Assembly: GCA_934446475.1 (NCBI GenBank)
Contig: CAKSEH010000011.1
Location: 1-60,140 of the forward strand
Direction of reading: 5' to 3'
DNA from: an uncultured Eubacteriales bacterium
GTDB lineage: Bacteria > Bacillota > Clostridia > Oscillospirales > Acutalibacteraceae
Length of the DNA: 60,140 nt
Positions 17,094 through 26,042 of the stretch are shown in pieces. The position numbers were made by a program, and so were the translations under genes. Under the pieces are notes generated by a model that ran no database searches, was not told the DNA's origin, and was given only the letters and a program-made list of their open reading frames with translations. Numbering within the stretch: position 1 is the first letter of the stretch; every line of letters begins with the position of its first letter.

Positions 17094-18176
17094 TCAGTCC
17101 ATATATCCTTCGGCACAAAGAAGCTCGGCAAGCAGTACTCCGCCGCCTGCGGCACCTCTTAATGTGTTGTGTGAAAGGCAGACAAATTTGTAATCATACT
17201 GCGTATCTTCTCTGAGTCTGCCTACAGATATTGCCATACCGCCTTCAAGATCACGGTTGAGCCTTGTTTGAGGCATATCGTTTTCCTCAAAATAGTTTAA
17301 GAATTGCTTAGGTGCGTGCGGCAGAGAGAGTTCTTGCGGTCTGCCTGAAAAATTTTTCCAAATATCGAGAATTTCGCTTTTAGATGGCTTATTCTTAAAT
17401 GAAACGAAAACGGCAGCCATATGACCGTCCGAAACAGGAACTCTTAAACACTGTGCTGTAAATTTCGGACTTGTTGCCGGAACTATTTCATTGCCTTCTA
17501 TTTTTCCCCATATTTTAAGAGGTTCTGTTTCGCTTTTTTCCTCTTCTCCGCCTATGTACGGAATGACATTATCGATCATTTCGGGCCAGCGCTCAAATGT
17601 CTTTCCTGCCCCTGATATAGCCTGATATGTGCAGACAAGGCACTTTTCAATGCCGAATTTTTCATCGAGAGGGTAAAGAGCAGGGACATAACTTTGCAGT
17701 GAACAGTTTGATTTAACCGCAATAAAACCTCTTTTTGTTCCGAGACGCTTTCTCTGGGCGGGGATTATTTTTATATGGTCGGAATTAAGCTCGGGTATCA
17801 CCATAGGAACATCCGGTGTTTTTCTGTTTGCACTGTTGTTTGAAATAACAGGACATTCCTTCTTGGCATACATCTCTTCAAGCGCAAGTATTTCATCCTT
17901 TTTCATGTCAACGGCGCAAAAGACAAAATCAACCTTGCTTACAATTTCATCAATGTCATTAAGCGCATCAGAAACTTTAAGGTCTTTAAGATTTTCGGGT
18001 ATGGGGGATTTCATTGCCCATCTGCCGTTTACGGCTTCCGAATATGTTTTACCTGCGCTCCTTGAACTGGCGGCAAGAGCCGTTATTTTAAAATACGGAT
18101 GATCTGCAAGCAACAGTGCAAAACGCTGACCGACCATTCCTGTTGCACCGATTATCCCGACATTATAATTTTTCAT
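17094..18176 (-). CDS. asd: Aspartate-semialdehyde dehydrogenase
   Basis: A 360-aa NADPH-dependent enzyme reducing aspartyl phosphate to the semialdehyde, the branch point to lysine/DAP, threonine and methionine. The Rossmann loop is GIIGATGMVGQRF (about 8-20); the catalytic Cys is in KSNCSLQSYVPAL (about residue 158); SGAGKTF and the His of SDGHMAAV follow. Length and motif spacing are those of the archaeal/fungal-type Asd found in some Clostridia, not the shorter E. coli-like form. It is first in asd-dapA-dapB; no lysine riboswitch is visible in the short leader. Confidence 0.93.
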   Translation of the reverse strand: MKNYNVGIIGATGMVGQRFALLLADHPYFKITALAASSRSAGKTYSEAVNGRWAMKSPIPENLKDLKVSDALNDIDEIVSKVDFVFCAVDMKKDEILALEEMYAKKECPVISNNSANRKTPDVPMVIPELNSDHIKIIPAQRKRLGTKRGFIAVKSNCSLQSYVPALYPLDEKFGIEKCLVCTYQAISGAGKTFERWPEMIDNVIPYIGGEEEKSETEPLKIWGKIEGNEIVPATSPKFTAQCLRVPVSDGHMAAVFVSFKNKPSKSEILDIWKNFSGRPQELSLPHAPKQFLNYFEENDMPQTRLNRDLEGGMAISVGRLREDTQYDYKFVCLSHNTLRGAAGGGVLLAELLCAEGYMD

Positions 18177-18209
18177 CTGAAAACTTCCCTTTAAAACTTT
18201 AAATTATAG

Positions 18210-18265
18210 TTGCCAAACAGGCAAATATGCAATATAATGATATCATTATATTTATTATTTGTCAA
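18210..18265. promoter_or_regulatory. Overlapping divergent promoters of asd and queA
   Basis: Plus strand: TTGCCA (18210-18215), 17 bp, TATAAT (18233-18238), leading to queA. Minus strand: TTGACA (18260-18265), 17 bp, TATCAT (18237-18242), leading to asd. The two -10 boxes overlap inside a perfect 22-bp palindrome at 18231-18252. A small hairpin, TTGCC-AAACA-GGCAA (18210-18224), would start the asd leader. The two promoters should exclude each other, and the palindrome could be an operator. Confidence 0.75.
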
Positions 18266-18296
18266 TTTATTTTATGCTTGTCAGAATGGTGAAAAG

Positions 18297-19319
18297 ATGA
18301 AAAAAAGTGATTTTTATTATGAATTGCCGAGCGAACTTATTGCTCAGACTCCCGTTGAACCGAGAAATTCTTCACGGCTTATGCTTCTTTCGAGAAAATC
18401 GGGAGAGATAAAACATTCAAGATTTTATAATCTGCCCGAATATCTGAGGGAAGGGGACTGCCTCGTGCTTAATGACACCCGTGTTTTACCCGCAAGACTT
18501 TACGGTGTCAAAGAAGAAACGGGGGCGGTGGTTGAGTTTGTGCTTTTAAAGCAGCGCTCTTTGCTCACCTGGGAGGTTTTGGCAGGACCCGGCAAAAAGG
18601 CAAAAAAAGGTACTCATTTTAAATTCAGTGATGAGCTCTCGGCTGTTGTTGACGATGTTCTTGACGACGGTAACAGAGTTATAACCTTTACCTGCAGCGG
18701 CGAATTCTTTTCGGTGCTTGATAAGGTAGGTCAGATGCCGCTTCCGCCGTATATCAAAGAAAAACTCAGCGATAAGGAAAGATATCAGACTGTTTATTCA
18801 AAAGAACTCGGCTCTGCCGCCGCACCGACTGCCGGACTGCATTTTACAAAAGAAATGCTTTCGGATATCCGAAAAATGGGCGTTAAGGTGGTTTATGTCA
18901 CTCTCCACGTCGGACTCGGAACTTTTCGCCCGGTTAAAGAAGATGAAATAACAAAACATAAAATGCACACCGAACACTATTGTGTTTCGGAAGAAACCGC
19001 CCGTGTGATCAACGAAACAAAAAGGTCGGGCGGCAGGGTGATTTGTGTAGGAACTACAAGCTGTCGGACAGTGGAAAGCGTAGCTTCGAAATACGGTGAT
19101 ATGCGAGCCTGCAGCGATGATACAAGTATTTTTATTTATCCCGGGTACGAATTCAAATGTATGGATGCTATAATAACGAATTTTCATCTTCCCGAAAGTA
19201 CGCTTATTATGTTGATAAGCGCATTTGCAGGTTATGAAAACACAATGAATGCATATAAATGCGCAGTAAATGAAAAATACAGATTTTTCAGTTTCGGCGA
19301 TGCAATGTTTATATTTTAA
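18297..19319 (+). CDS. queA: S-adenosylmethionine:tRNA ribosyltransferase-isomerase
   Basis: A 340-aa QueA, which moves the ribosyl group of SAM to preQ1 in tRNA, making epoxyqueuosine. Typical segments are FYYELPSELIAQTPVEPRNSSRL at the N-terminus, LVLNDTRVLPARLYG, PLPPYIK, APTAGLHFT and LHVGLGTFRPV. ATG 18297 with GGTGA 4 nt upstream gives the standard N-terminus MKKSDFYYELP; the ORF extends upstream across the promoter, so earlier starts are excluded. It is followed 14 bp later by tgt, its pathway partner. Confidence 0.94.
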   Translation: MKKSDFYYELPSELIAQTPVEPRNSSRLMLLSRKSGEIKHSRFYNLPEYLREGDCLVLNDTRVLPARLYGVKEETGAVVEFVLLKQRSLLTWEVLAGPGKKAKKGTHFKFSDELSAVVDDVLDDGNRVITFTCSGEFFSVLDKVGQMPLPPYIKEKLSDKERYQTVYSKELGSAAAPTAGLHFTKEMLSDIRKMGVKVVYVTLHVGLGTFRPVKEDEITKHKMHTEHYCVSEETARVINETKRSGGRVICVGTTSCRTVESVASKYGDMRACSDDTSIFIYPGYEFKCMDAIITNFHLPESTLIMLISAFAGYENTMNAYKCAVNEKYRFFSFGDAMFIF

Positions 19320-19333
19320 CGGAGAAATTTATT

Positions 19334-20464
19334 ATGTTTAAAGTTTTAAAAACTCAAGGAAGAGCAAGAAGAGGCGAGTTTGTTACAAACAGAGGAACGG
19401 TACAAACACCTGCTTTTATGAATGTTGCCACGGCAGGCGCAATAAAGGGCGCCGTTTCTGCGGCTGATTTAAAGGAAATAGGTTGTCAGGTAATGCTTTC
19501 AAATACATATCATCTTCACGTGCGCCCGGGAGATGAAACAATAAGAGAGTGCGGCGGACTGAATAAATTCACTACCTGGGACGGACCCATTCTCACGGAC
19601 AGCGGCGGCTTTCAGGTGTTTTCACTTGCAAAACTCAGACAGATAAGCGAAGAGGGAGTAACTTTTGCCTGTCATATTGACGGCAGAAAAATATTTATGG
19701 GCCCCGAAGAAAGTATGCAAATACAGTCAAATTTGGGTTCTACGATAGCGATGGCTTTTGATGAATGTGTTGAAAATCCCGCCGAATATTCTTATGCAAA
19801 AGCTTCCTGTGAAAGAACTACACGCTGGCTTAAAAGATGTAAGACTGAAATGCTTCGTTTAAACTCTCTCGAAAACACAATCAACAGGCAGCAGATGCTC
19901 TTCGGAATAAATCAGGGCTGCACATATAAAGATTTGAGAACAGAACATATGAAGGCTATAGCCGAGCTTGACCTTGACGGTTATGCTATAGGCGGACTTG
20001 CTGTCGGTGAGCCTACGGAAATTATGTATGAAATAATAGAAAATGTAACACCGTTTATGCCGACCGATAAAATAAGATACCTTATGGGGGTCGGTACACC
20101 TCTTAACATTTTGAATGCTGTCGATAGGGGAGTTGACCTCTTTGACTGTGTTATGCCGAGCAGAAATGCGAGACACGGGCATCTGTTTACATCAGTGGGA
20201 ATAATAAACATTAACAATTCAAAGTATGACCGTGATATGACCCCTATTGATGAAAACTGCGGATGTCCTGTTTGCCGACGCTACAGTAAGGCGTATCTTC
20301 GTCATCTTCTCAAAAGTACCGAAATGCTTTCACAGCGTCTTGCCGTTATTCATAATCTTTGGTTTTATAATCATCTTATGGAAGATATAAGAAATGCTCT
20401 TGATAACGGGACATTTGCCGAGTTCAAAGCGGAAAAAGAGGAAATTCTCGGTCGGAGGATATAA
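19334..20464 (+). CDS. tgt: Queuine/preQ1 tRNA-guanine transglycosylase
   Basis: A 376-aa bacterial TGT, exchanging G34 for preQ1 in GUN-anticodon tRNAs. Catalytic Asp is in PILTDSGGFQVFSLA (about residue 89), the nucleophile region is DLFDCVMPSRNARHG, and the zinc site is CGCPVCRRYSKAYLRHLL with a later His. GGAG precedes ATG 19334. With queA it forms the last part of tRNA queuosine formation; yajC follows, the common bacterial order queA-tgt-yajC. Confidence 0.95.
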   Translation: MFKVLKTQGRARRGEFVTNRGTVQTPAFMNVATAGAIKGAVSAADLKEIGCQVMLSNTYHLHVRPGDETIRECGGLNKFTTWDGPILTDSGGFQVFSLAKLRQISEEGVTFACHIDGRKIFMGPEESMQIQSNLGSTIAMAFDECVENPAEYSYAKASCERTTRWLKRCKTEMLRLNSLENTINRQQMLFGINQGCTYKDLRTEHMKAIAELDLDGYAIGGLAVGEPTEIMYEIIENVTPFMPTDKIRYLMGVGTPLNILNAVDRGVDLFDCVMPSRNARHGHLFTSVGIININNSKYDRDMTPIDENCGCPVCRRYSKAYLRHLLKSTEMLSQRLAVIHNLWFYNHLMEDIRNALDNGTFAEFKAEKEEILGRRI

Positions 20465-20478
20465 TTTACAAATTATTC

Positions 20479-20507
20479 TTGCAATATTATGTTTTTTTCT
20501 GTATAAT
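20479..20507 (+). promoter_or_regulatory. Promoter for yajC
   Basis: TTGCAA (20479-20484), 17 bp, consensus TATAAT (20502-20507), 34 bp before the yajC ATG. yajC can thus be transcribed separately from tgt. Confidence 0.75.
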
Positions 20508-20540
20508 ATTTTTTGTAATTATTTTCGGAGGTAAATATAA

Positions 20541-20894
20541 ATGAATTTTAACTTATCGGCAATATTGCCCGCAGCTAAGACTGCTAACGGTACAGGCAAC
20601 TCAATGTGGCTTATGATAGTTTATTTCGCTGTCATAATCGTTGCCTTTTATTTTCTTCTTATACGTCCGCAGCGTAAAAAAGCCAAGGATGAGAAGAAGA
20701 TGCGTGACAGTCTTCAGGTAGGGGACGAAATAGTAACTATCGGCGGAATATACGGCAGGGTTATTTCTCTTAAGGATGACACAATTGTTATCGAATCAAA
20801 AAGTGATCACAGTAAGATTACAATTGCCCGTTGGGCTTTGCAAACTAACCTTACCGTTCACGACGATGCTCCTTCGGCAGCAAAAAATAAATAA
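20541..20894 (+). CDS. yajC: Preprotein translocase subunit YajC
   Basis: A 117-aa single-pass membrane protein: one helix at about residues 24-43 (MWLMIVYFAVIIVAFYFLLI) followed by the family signature RPQRKKAKDEKKMRDSLQVGDEIVTIGGIYG and a small soluble domain. YajC binds SecDF near SecYEG; it is not essential for secretion. GGAGG precedes the ATG. No secDF follows here, unlike many genomes. Confidence 0.92.
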   Translation: MNFNLSAILPAAKTANGTGNSMWLMIVYFAVIIVAFYFLLIRPQRKKAKDEKKMRDSLQVGDEIVTIGGIYGRVISLKDDTIVIESKSDHSKITIARWALQTNLTVHDDAPSAAKNK

Positions 20895-20902
20895 CATAAA
20901 CA

Positions 20903-20939
20903 ATATCCCTTCACAGTATAATTTACCGTGGAGGGATAT
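20903..20939 (+). promoter_or_regulatory. RBS-masking hairpin before the TIGR04086 gene
   Basis: ATATCCCTTCAC (20903-20914) pairs with GTGGAGGGATAT (20928-20939), 12 bp with one T-G wobble and a 13-nt loop. The GGAGGGA ribosome-binding site for ATG 20943 lies entirely in the 3' arm. There is no T-run after the stem, so it is more likely translational control than termination. Confidence 0.6.
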
Positions 20940-20942
20940 ATT

Positions 20943-21347
20943 ATGTTAAAGGAAAGCTATAAAAGTAACAAGAGTCTTATCAAAACAACAGTGATATGTT
21001 GTGCAATAGGGACTGCTGCAGCAATTATCCTTATGGCTGCTTTTGCAATGGCGGTTGTTTTTTTTCAGATAGACAGAAGTTATGCGGCACCGCTTGCAAC
21101 AGTGAGTGTGGCTGCTGGGTGTTTTGTGTCTTCCTTTACGGGAGGTAAAAAAATAGGCAAAAAAGGATATCTTTTCGGCCTTTTAAACGGTGGAGCCGTT
21201 TTTATTATAATTACCCTTATAGCGCTTATTGTATCCGGATGGAGCTTCAGCCTCAACACAGTTTTTCATCTGGTTATACTAGTTATGGCTTCGGTTGCCG
21301 GCGGAATACTCGGTGTTAACAAAATAAGAAATAAAAAGTATATATGA
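20943..21347 (+). CDS. TIGR04086 family membrane protein
   Basis: A 134-aa protein with four predicted membrane helices (about residues 15-40, 48-66, 76-98 and 103-123) and short basic ends. Overall pattern, including FTGGKKIGKKGYLFGLLNG after helix 2 and a glycine-rich helix 4 (MASVAGGILGVN), matches the Clostridial TIGR04086 family, whose function is unknown. A GTG at 20928 is in frame, but ATG 20943 follows the GGAGGG site correctly. It meets the DUF4364 gene tail to tail with no gap, so no terminator fits between them. Confidence 0.75.
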   Translation: MLKESYKSNKSLIKTTVICCAIGTAAAIILMAAFAMAVVFFQIDRSYAAPLATVSVAAGCFVSSFTGGKKIGKKGYLFGLLNGGAVFIIITLIALIVSGWSFSLNTVFHLVILVMASVAGGILGVNKIRNKKYI

Positions 21348-21932
21348 TTATTGCGCTTTATCCTTTCCTGTCAGTTTTTCAATAACCGCAAGGTACACAT
21401 CGGCAGGGTCACTTAAAAAGCGTTCTTTTATTGCAGCTGCCTGACCGTCATCCGTCACCATAAGCTTTATTGAAATGAAAGGGGCTTCACCGTCAAGCGC
21501 AGTGCAATTTATAAATGTTCGTCCGTTTTCTTTTGTGATTTCAAATTTTGTGGATTTTGCGTTATTGAATTTTGAAACCATTTTAAGCGCTGCCGCATAG
21601 GCACGGTCTTTTGCGGCATAAGAAATTGAAGTTGCAAGTTCTTTTGCTATTTCTCTTCCGCTTTGAGTTATTATATATGTTTCCTCGGCATCGTCTGCCG
21701 GAGTTATTTGTCCGCTCTTTGAAAGAGAAACTATAGCGTCGCTCACTTCAAAGGCATTTGCAATGCCTTCGTAATGAAGGGTGTTAGCGAGCAAAGTTGC
21801 GGGAACGGGCTTGTCTATGGCGCTTAATACATAGCATATAAGTATTTTTACATCGGCGCTTTTAAATACTCCGCCCGGCCTTACACCTGCGGTAACAGCA
21901 TCGTTTTCCAAGGTAAATTCTCCTTTTAACAT
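21348..21932 (-). CDS. DUF4364 family winged-helix protein
   Basis: A 194-aa protein matching the DUF4364 pattern: an N-terminal winged-helix-like part (ADVKILICYVLSAIDKPVPA, VSDAIVSLSKSGQI, YIITQSGREIAKELATSI at about 27-105) and a C-terminal alpha/beta part. It may be a transcription regulator; the family is uncharacterised. GGAGAA precedes the ATG. It shares direction with, and lies 52 bp from, the small secreted protein gene upstream. Confidence 0.75.
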   Translation of the reverse strand: MLKGEFTLENDAVTAGVRPGGVFKSADVKILICYVLSAIDKPVPATLLANTLHYEGIANAFEVSDAIVSLSKSGQITPADDAEETYIITQSGREIAKELATSISYAAKDRAYAAALKMVSKFNNAKSTKFEITKENGRTFINCTALDGEAPFISIKLMVTDDGQAAAIKERFLSDPADVYLAVIEKLTGKDKAQ

Positions 21933-21984
21933 TTGATATCTGACATAATAATTATAATATCAAAATTAAAAAGTTTCAAGCATT

Positions 21985-22257
21985 TTATCCGTCAAAATCC
22001 TCGAGTATATCGGTAAGTTCCTCGTCACTTGTTATTATTATGCCTTTTTCAAGGCGGGCTATATCGTTTATAGGTAATGAATTTAAAACTATCTCGCTGT
22101 AAACCTTTGTCCTTTTATCACCTTCATAAAGTGCAATTGTGTTTTTATACGATTTCAGCACTGTGACTTTTTCTTCCTGTTTTGCGGGCGATACTTTAAA
22201 CAGAATAATACCGGCAATAAGTAAAAAAATAATTACGAGTGCTTTTCTTGTTTTCAT
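21985..22257 (-). CDS. Small exported protein, BofC C-terminal-like (tentative)
   Basis: A 90-aa protein with an N-terminal signal anchor (KALVIIFLLIAGIILF) and a small extracellular domain: YKNTIALYEGD, then SLPINDIARLEKGIIITSDEELTDILEDF. The last part resembles the C-terminal domain of BofC, which in Bacillus inhibits a protease that signals sigma-K activation. Similar short proteins occur in many Clostridia. The resemblance is from memory and function is uncertain. Confidence 0.5.
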   Translation of the reverse strand: MKTRKALVIIFLLIAGIILFKVSPAKQEEKVTVLKSYKNTIALYEGDKRTKVYSEIVLNSLPINDIARLEKGIIITSDEELTDILEDFDG

Positions 22258-22296
22258 AAATAATACCTCACAGTTTTACGGTAACAATAATGTAAC

Positions 22297-22325
22297 TTTA
22301 AAAAAGGAAAGAATTGTTATATAAT
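22297..22325 (+). promoter_or_regulatory. Probable promoter for the PBP gene
   Basis: TTTAAA (22297-22302), 17 bp, TATAAT (22320-22325). The -10 is perfect and the -35 is weak. It lies in the divergent spacer between the small exported protein gene and the PBP gene. Confidence 0.6.
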
Positions 22326-22378
22326 ACGCCTAGTATTTGCGAAATTTTATAAAATATTCCCGATGGGAGGTGCCCTTC

Positions 22379-24664
22379 TTGCAAGAAGATAACGATATAT
22401 TTAATTACAGTGAGGAATCTTTTGATCTTAATAATTTTTCTTCGGCAAAAACTCATATGAAAAATAAAAAGGACAAGCGTTCCCGCAGGTCCAAAAGAGG
22501 GAAAAAAGAAAAAATACTGAGGATATTTCTTTCGGTTTTTCTCATAGGAGTTATAACCGTCAGTTTGGTTGTGGGTTCACTTATAGTATATGCTTTCACA
22601 GCGATTGACGGTACTATGTCGGAAAACCTCAATGAATTGAAACTTAATTTCACAACAACAATTTATACTCAAAACGAAGAAAGCGGCAGTTGGGAAGAAT
22701 ATCAAAGACTGCACGGTGAATTTAACAGAATTTGGGTTTCTTATGACAGAAAGGAAGCAGAATCTCTAAGCTCAGACTACGAGGGAATACCGCAAAATCT
22801 TGTTGATGCGTTTGTTGCTATTGAGGACAAGCGATTTTTCTCACACAAGGGTGTTGACTGGAAACGCACGGCGTCTGCATTTGCAAATTTATTTTTGCAT
22901 TTTTACTCGTCAAATCAGGGCGGTTCAACGATAACGCAACAGCTTGTTAAAAACCTCACCGGCGACAATGCCCAAAAGCCGACAAGAAAAATAAGAGAAA
23001 TAATGCGGGCAAGATATCTTGAAAGCCATTATGCCAAAGATACAATAATCGAATGCTATCTTAACACCATAGCTATGGGGCACGGAACATACGGTGTGGA
23101 GGTTGCGGCAAATTACTATTTCGGCAAAAGTGTTGATGAACTGTCACTTGCTGAATGTGCGTGCCTGGCAGCTATAACAAAATCTCCTTCTTACTATGCG
23201 CCCGACAGTAAACCGGAAAACAACAAAGCAAGGCGTGAAACAGTCTTAAGCGAAATGCTCTCTCAGGATTATATAACAGAAGAAGAATACAATTCGGCAA
23301 TCAAAGAGAATATTAAGATTGTTGCCTCCAAGGATTCGCTTAATGAAACGGAGGTAAACTCTTATTTTGTTGACGCACTTATAAGACAAGTAACAAAGGA
23401 CCTTGCGGAAAAGTACGGTTATGATGACGTTCACGCCGCAAACAATTTTTACAGCGGCGGATATAAGATTTATACTACTATGAATCCGAAGATTCAGACC
23501 GCTGTTGAAAATGTATTCAACGATCAGGCAAAGTATGGGCTGAAAGGTGCTGACGGTTCGTTATTGCAGGGTTCATTTACCATAATGGATTATCAGGGAA
23601 ATGTCCTCGGTCTTGCAGGCGGAATAGGGGAAAAGAAGGTTAATCTCGGTATGTCCGGCTTTAACCGTGCTACCGACGCAATAAGGCAACCCGGTTCAAC
23701 TATGAAGCCTATAGCGGCATATGCTCCTGCTATAGAGGATAATCTTATAACATATTCCTCTATTGTAAACGATACCGCAACAAAATACGGTAAATGGACT
23801 CCTGTTAACTGGTATAAAGCATATTGGGGAAATATAACCGTTCAATATGCTCTTGAGCGTTCGGTCAATACCATACCCGTGCAGCTTGTAAATAAAATGA
23901 CGCCGCAAAAGTCTTTTGATTTTCTTACGAAAAATCTTGGGATCACAACACTTACTTCAGAGGATGTAAACCTTTCACCACTGGGAATGGGCGGAACAAA
24001 CGGCGGTATAACAACGCTTGAATCTGCAGCAGCTTATGCAGTATTCGGAAACGGCGGTAATTATTATAAGCCTACGCTTTATACTAAGGTTTGCGACCAG
24101 CACGGAAGGACTGTCCTTGAGTATAATTACGAACCTACGCTTGCCATAAGCGAAGATACTGCGACCGTTATGAATCATTTGCTCCAACAGGTGGTTTACG
24201 GTTCGAACGGAACGGGAAAGGGAGCCAGAGGGTTTATACCGAATATGCGTATTTACGCTAAAACGGGTACCTCAAATGATTCAAACGATCTTTGGTTTGT
24301 CGGAGGCTCGCCGTACTATGTTGCATCGTGCTGGTGCGGTTATGATAAACAGCAGGGAATTAAAAACAGCGCTATAGCACAAAGTATGTGGGGAGCGGTT
24401 ATGTCGCAGGTTCATACGGGTCTTGAAGAAAAATCGTTCCAGAACAGTTCGTATGCTTCGTGCCAGTATTATTGCACATCGACAGGTCAGCTTGCAACAT
24501 CTGCCTGTCCTTCTAAAGCCGTCGGTTGGTATAAAAAGGGAAATCTTCCGGCTGTTTGCAAAACACACAACGGAAAGGCGCTTTCTCCGCCGGAAGCGGC
24601 AAAGGTTGACTCCGTGCCTAAAAACACCGAAGAAACTTCTTCTCATACTCCTGCCGCTCAATAA
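22379..24664 (+). CDS. Class A penicillin-binding protein (PBP1A type)
   Basis: A 761-aa bifunctional peptidoglycan synthase: a basic cytoplasmic tail, one membrane helix at about 47-75, a GT51 glycosyltransferase domain and a transpeptidase domain. GT51 motifs: AIEDKRFFSHKG (catalytic Glu about 149), GGSTITQQ (181-188), RKIREI and IIECYLNTIAMG. Transpeptidase motifs: STMK (Ser about 440), SVN (495-497) and KTG (628-630). The start is TTG 22379, 8 nt after GGGAGG; no ATG lies in a better position. It ends at a strong terminator shared with mtaB. Confidence 0.93.
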   Translation: MQEDNDIFNYSEESFDLNNFSSAKTHMKNKKDKRSRRSKRGKKEKILRIFLSVFLIGVITVSLVVGSLIVYAFTAIDGTMSENLNELKLNFTTTIYTQNEESGSWEEYQRLHGEFNRIWVSYDRKEAESLSSDYEGIPQNLVDAFVAIEDKRFFSHKGVDWKRTASAFANLFLHFYSSNQGGSTITQQLVKNLTGDNAQKPTRKIREIMRARYLESHYAKDTIIECYLNTIAMGHGTYGVEVAANYYFGKSVDELSLAECACLAAITKSPSYYAPDSKPENNKARRETVLSEMLSQDYITEEEYNSAIKENIKIVASKDSLNETEVNSYFVDALIRQVTKDLAEKYGYDDVHAANNFYSGGYKIYTTMNPKIQTAVENVFNDQAKYGLKGADGSLLQGSFTIMDYQGNVLGLAGGIGEKKVNLGMSGFNRATDAIRQPGSTMKPIAAYAPAIEDNLITYSSIVNDTATKYGKWTPVNWYKAYWGNITVQYALERSVNTIPVQLVNKMTPQKSFDFLTKNLGITTLTSEDVNLSPLGMGGTNGGITTLESAAAYAVFGNGGNYYKPTLYTKVCDQHGRTVLEYNYEPTLAISEDTATVMNHLLQQVVYGSNGTGKGARGFIPNMRIYAKTGTSNDSNDLWFVGGSPYYVASCWCGYDKQQGIKNSAIAQSMWGAVMSQVHTGLEEKSFQNSSYASCQYYCTSTGQLATSACPSKAVGWYKKGNLPAVCKTHNGKALSPPEAAKVDSVPKNTEETSSHTPAAQ

Positions 24665-24686
24665 GAATTTCAGTAAATAATAATTA

Positions 24687-24720
24687 GTAAAGGCGTCCGC
24701 CGTATGGCGGACGCCTTTAC
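24687..24720. terminator. Bidirectional terminator between PBP gene and mtaB
   Basis: A perfect 15-bp GC-rich stem (GTAAAGGCGTCCGCC, 24687-24701, and its complement 24706-24720) with a GTAT loop lies between convergent genes. It has flanking A/T-rich sequence on both sides. Confidence 0.88.
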
Positions 24721-24733
24721 ATCATAACCTGTT

Positions 24734-26017
24734 TTAACTGACTTCAATCCTGCCTAAGCATTTATCTTTTTCGGCAGATATTATCTTGGTTTGGATGATC
24801 TTTCCTGTAAGCATCAGGCTTGAATTTGCATATACTTTGGTATAATTCGGTGTGTATCCCTCGCAAATACCGTTCTCACACTTTTCAAAAAGAACAGGGT
24901 ATGTTTTTCCTGTTTGAGATTTTAAAAATTTTTCTTCCGAAAAATACGCTACTTCTCGCATACGCCTTGCACGTTCTTCTTTTGTTTTTTGCGGTATCTG
25001 ATTTTTAAGCGCAGCGGCAACTGTGCCTGTGCGTCTTGAATAAATGAAAATATGACTTCTTGCAAATCCCGTTTTTTTAACGAATTCAAGGCTTTTTTCA
25101 AACTCTTCGTCCGACTCGCCGGCAAAACCGACCATAATATCCGTTGTTATTGCCGCATCGGGGAATATGTTACGGATTCTTAAAACAAGGTCGCTGTAAA
25201 AAGCGGTATCATAGTGCCTGTTCATTCGCTTAAGCGTTTCATCACAGCCGGATTGCAGCGAAAGATGAAATTGCGGACAGAATTTTGACTGATTTTTAAA
25301 TCTTATAAGCATTTCATCAGTTATAAGATCCGGCTCGATTGAACCAAGTCTCACTCTCTTGATTTTTTCAACAGAACAAACAGTTTCAACGGCATCGCAT
25401 AAGTCAAAATCTTCGTTTTTGCCATATGACGACAGGTTTATACCGACAAGCACTATCTCGCTGTATCCCGACTCTGCAAGTCGTTCGGCTTCCTCTTTTA
25501 TTTCCTCGCAGCTTCTTGAACGGACCCGACCCCTTGAAAACGGAATAATACAGTAAGTGCAAAATCTGTCACAACCGTCCTCAATTTTCATAAAAGCTCT
25601 TGTATGTTCGTCAAAATCCGTGATAGCGGGCGTATTGTAAGGGTCGCCGCTGCTATGTGCAGAAAAATCAAATATTCTGTTACCCGAATACTCTTCGGCA
25701 AGCTCAATTATTTTTGAAATATCCTTGTTGCCCGTAACAATATCGGCTTCGGTGAGATTTTTGGCCTCTTCGGGAAAAGCCTGCACCATACAACCTGTTA
25801 AAATAACGACCGCATTCGGGTTTTCGCGCTTTAATCTGCGGACTGCCTGCCTTGTTTTTCGGTCACTTTCGGCAGTTACAGTACAGGAATTTACGATGAT
25901 CGCATTGGCACTTGTTTGAGAATTGCAGGTATGCCCCTTTTTTAAAAAGCCTTCTTTTATGGCTTCGGTCTCGTACTGATTGACCTTGCAGCCGAGCGTA
26001 TAAAAAATAACGTTCAT
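24734..26017 (-). CDS. mtaB: tRNA t6A37 methylthiotransferase MtaB
   Basis: A 427-aa radical-SAM methylthiotransferase converting t6A to ms2t6A at position 37 of ANN-decoding tRNAs. The N-terminal UPF0004 domain has YTLGCKVNQYETEA (cluster Cys), NSCTVTAESDRKTRQAVR and LTGCMVQAF. The radical-SAM cluster motif is CDRFCTYC in EDGCDRFCTYCIIPFSRGR. A C-terminal TRAM-like region is present. LGCKVNQYE points to MtaB rather than MiaB. ATG 26017 with CGGAGT upstream is the start; the ORF continues a further 26 codons upstream through hairpin sequence and should not be used. Confidence 0.92.
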   Translation of the reverse strand: MNVIFYTLGCKVNQYETEAIKEGFLKKGHTCNSQTSANAIIVNSCTVTAESDRKTRQAVRRLKRENPNAVVILTGCMVQAFPEEAKNLTEADIVTGNKDISKIIELAEEYSGNRIFDFSAHSSGDPYNTPAITDFDEHTRAFMKIEDGCDRFCTYCIIPFSRGRVRSRSCEEIKEEAERLAESGYSEIVLVGINLSSYGKNEDFDLCDAVETVCSVEKIKRVRLGSIEPDLITDEMLIRFKNQSKFCPQFHLSLQSGCDETLKRMNRHYDTAFYSDLVLRIRNIFPDAAITTDIMVGFAGESDEEFEKSLEFVKKTGFARSHIFIYSRRTGTVAAALKNQIPQKTKEERARRMREVAYFSEEKFLKSQTGKTYPVLFEKCENGICEGYTPNYTKVYANSSLMLTGKIIQTKIISAEKDKCLGRIEVS

Positions 26018-26042
26018 AAATACTCCGATCAAAATTATAATG

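Noticed and set aside
18177..18240. Lysine riboswitch before asd
   Set aside because: Only about 55 nt separate the predicted transcript start from the ATG, too short for an L-box, and no conserved L-box elements are seen.
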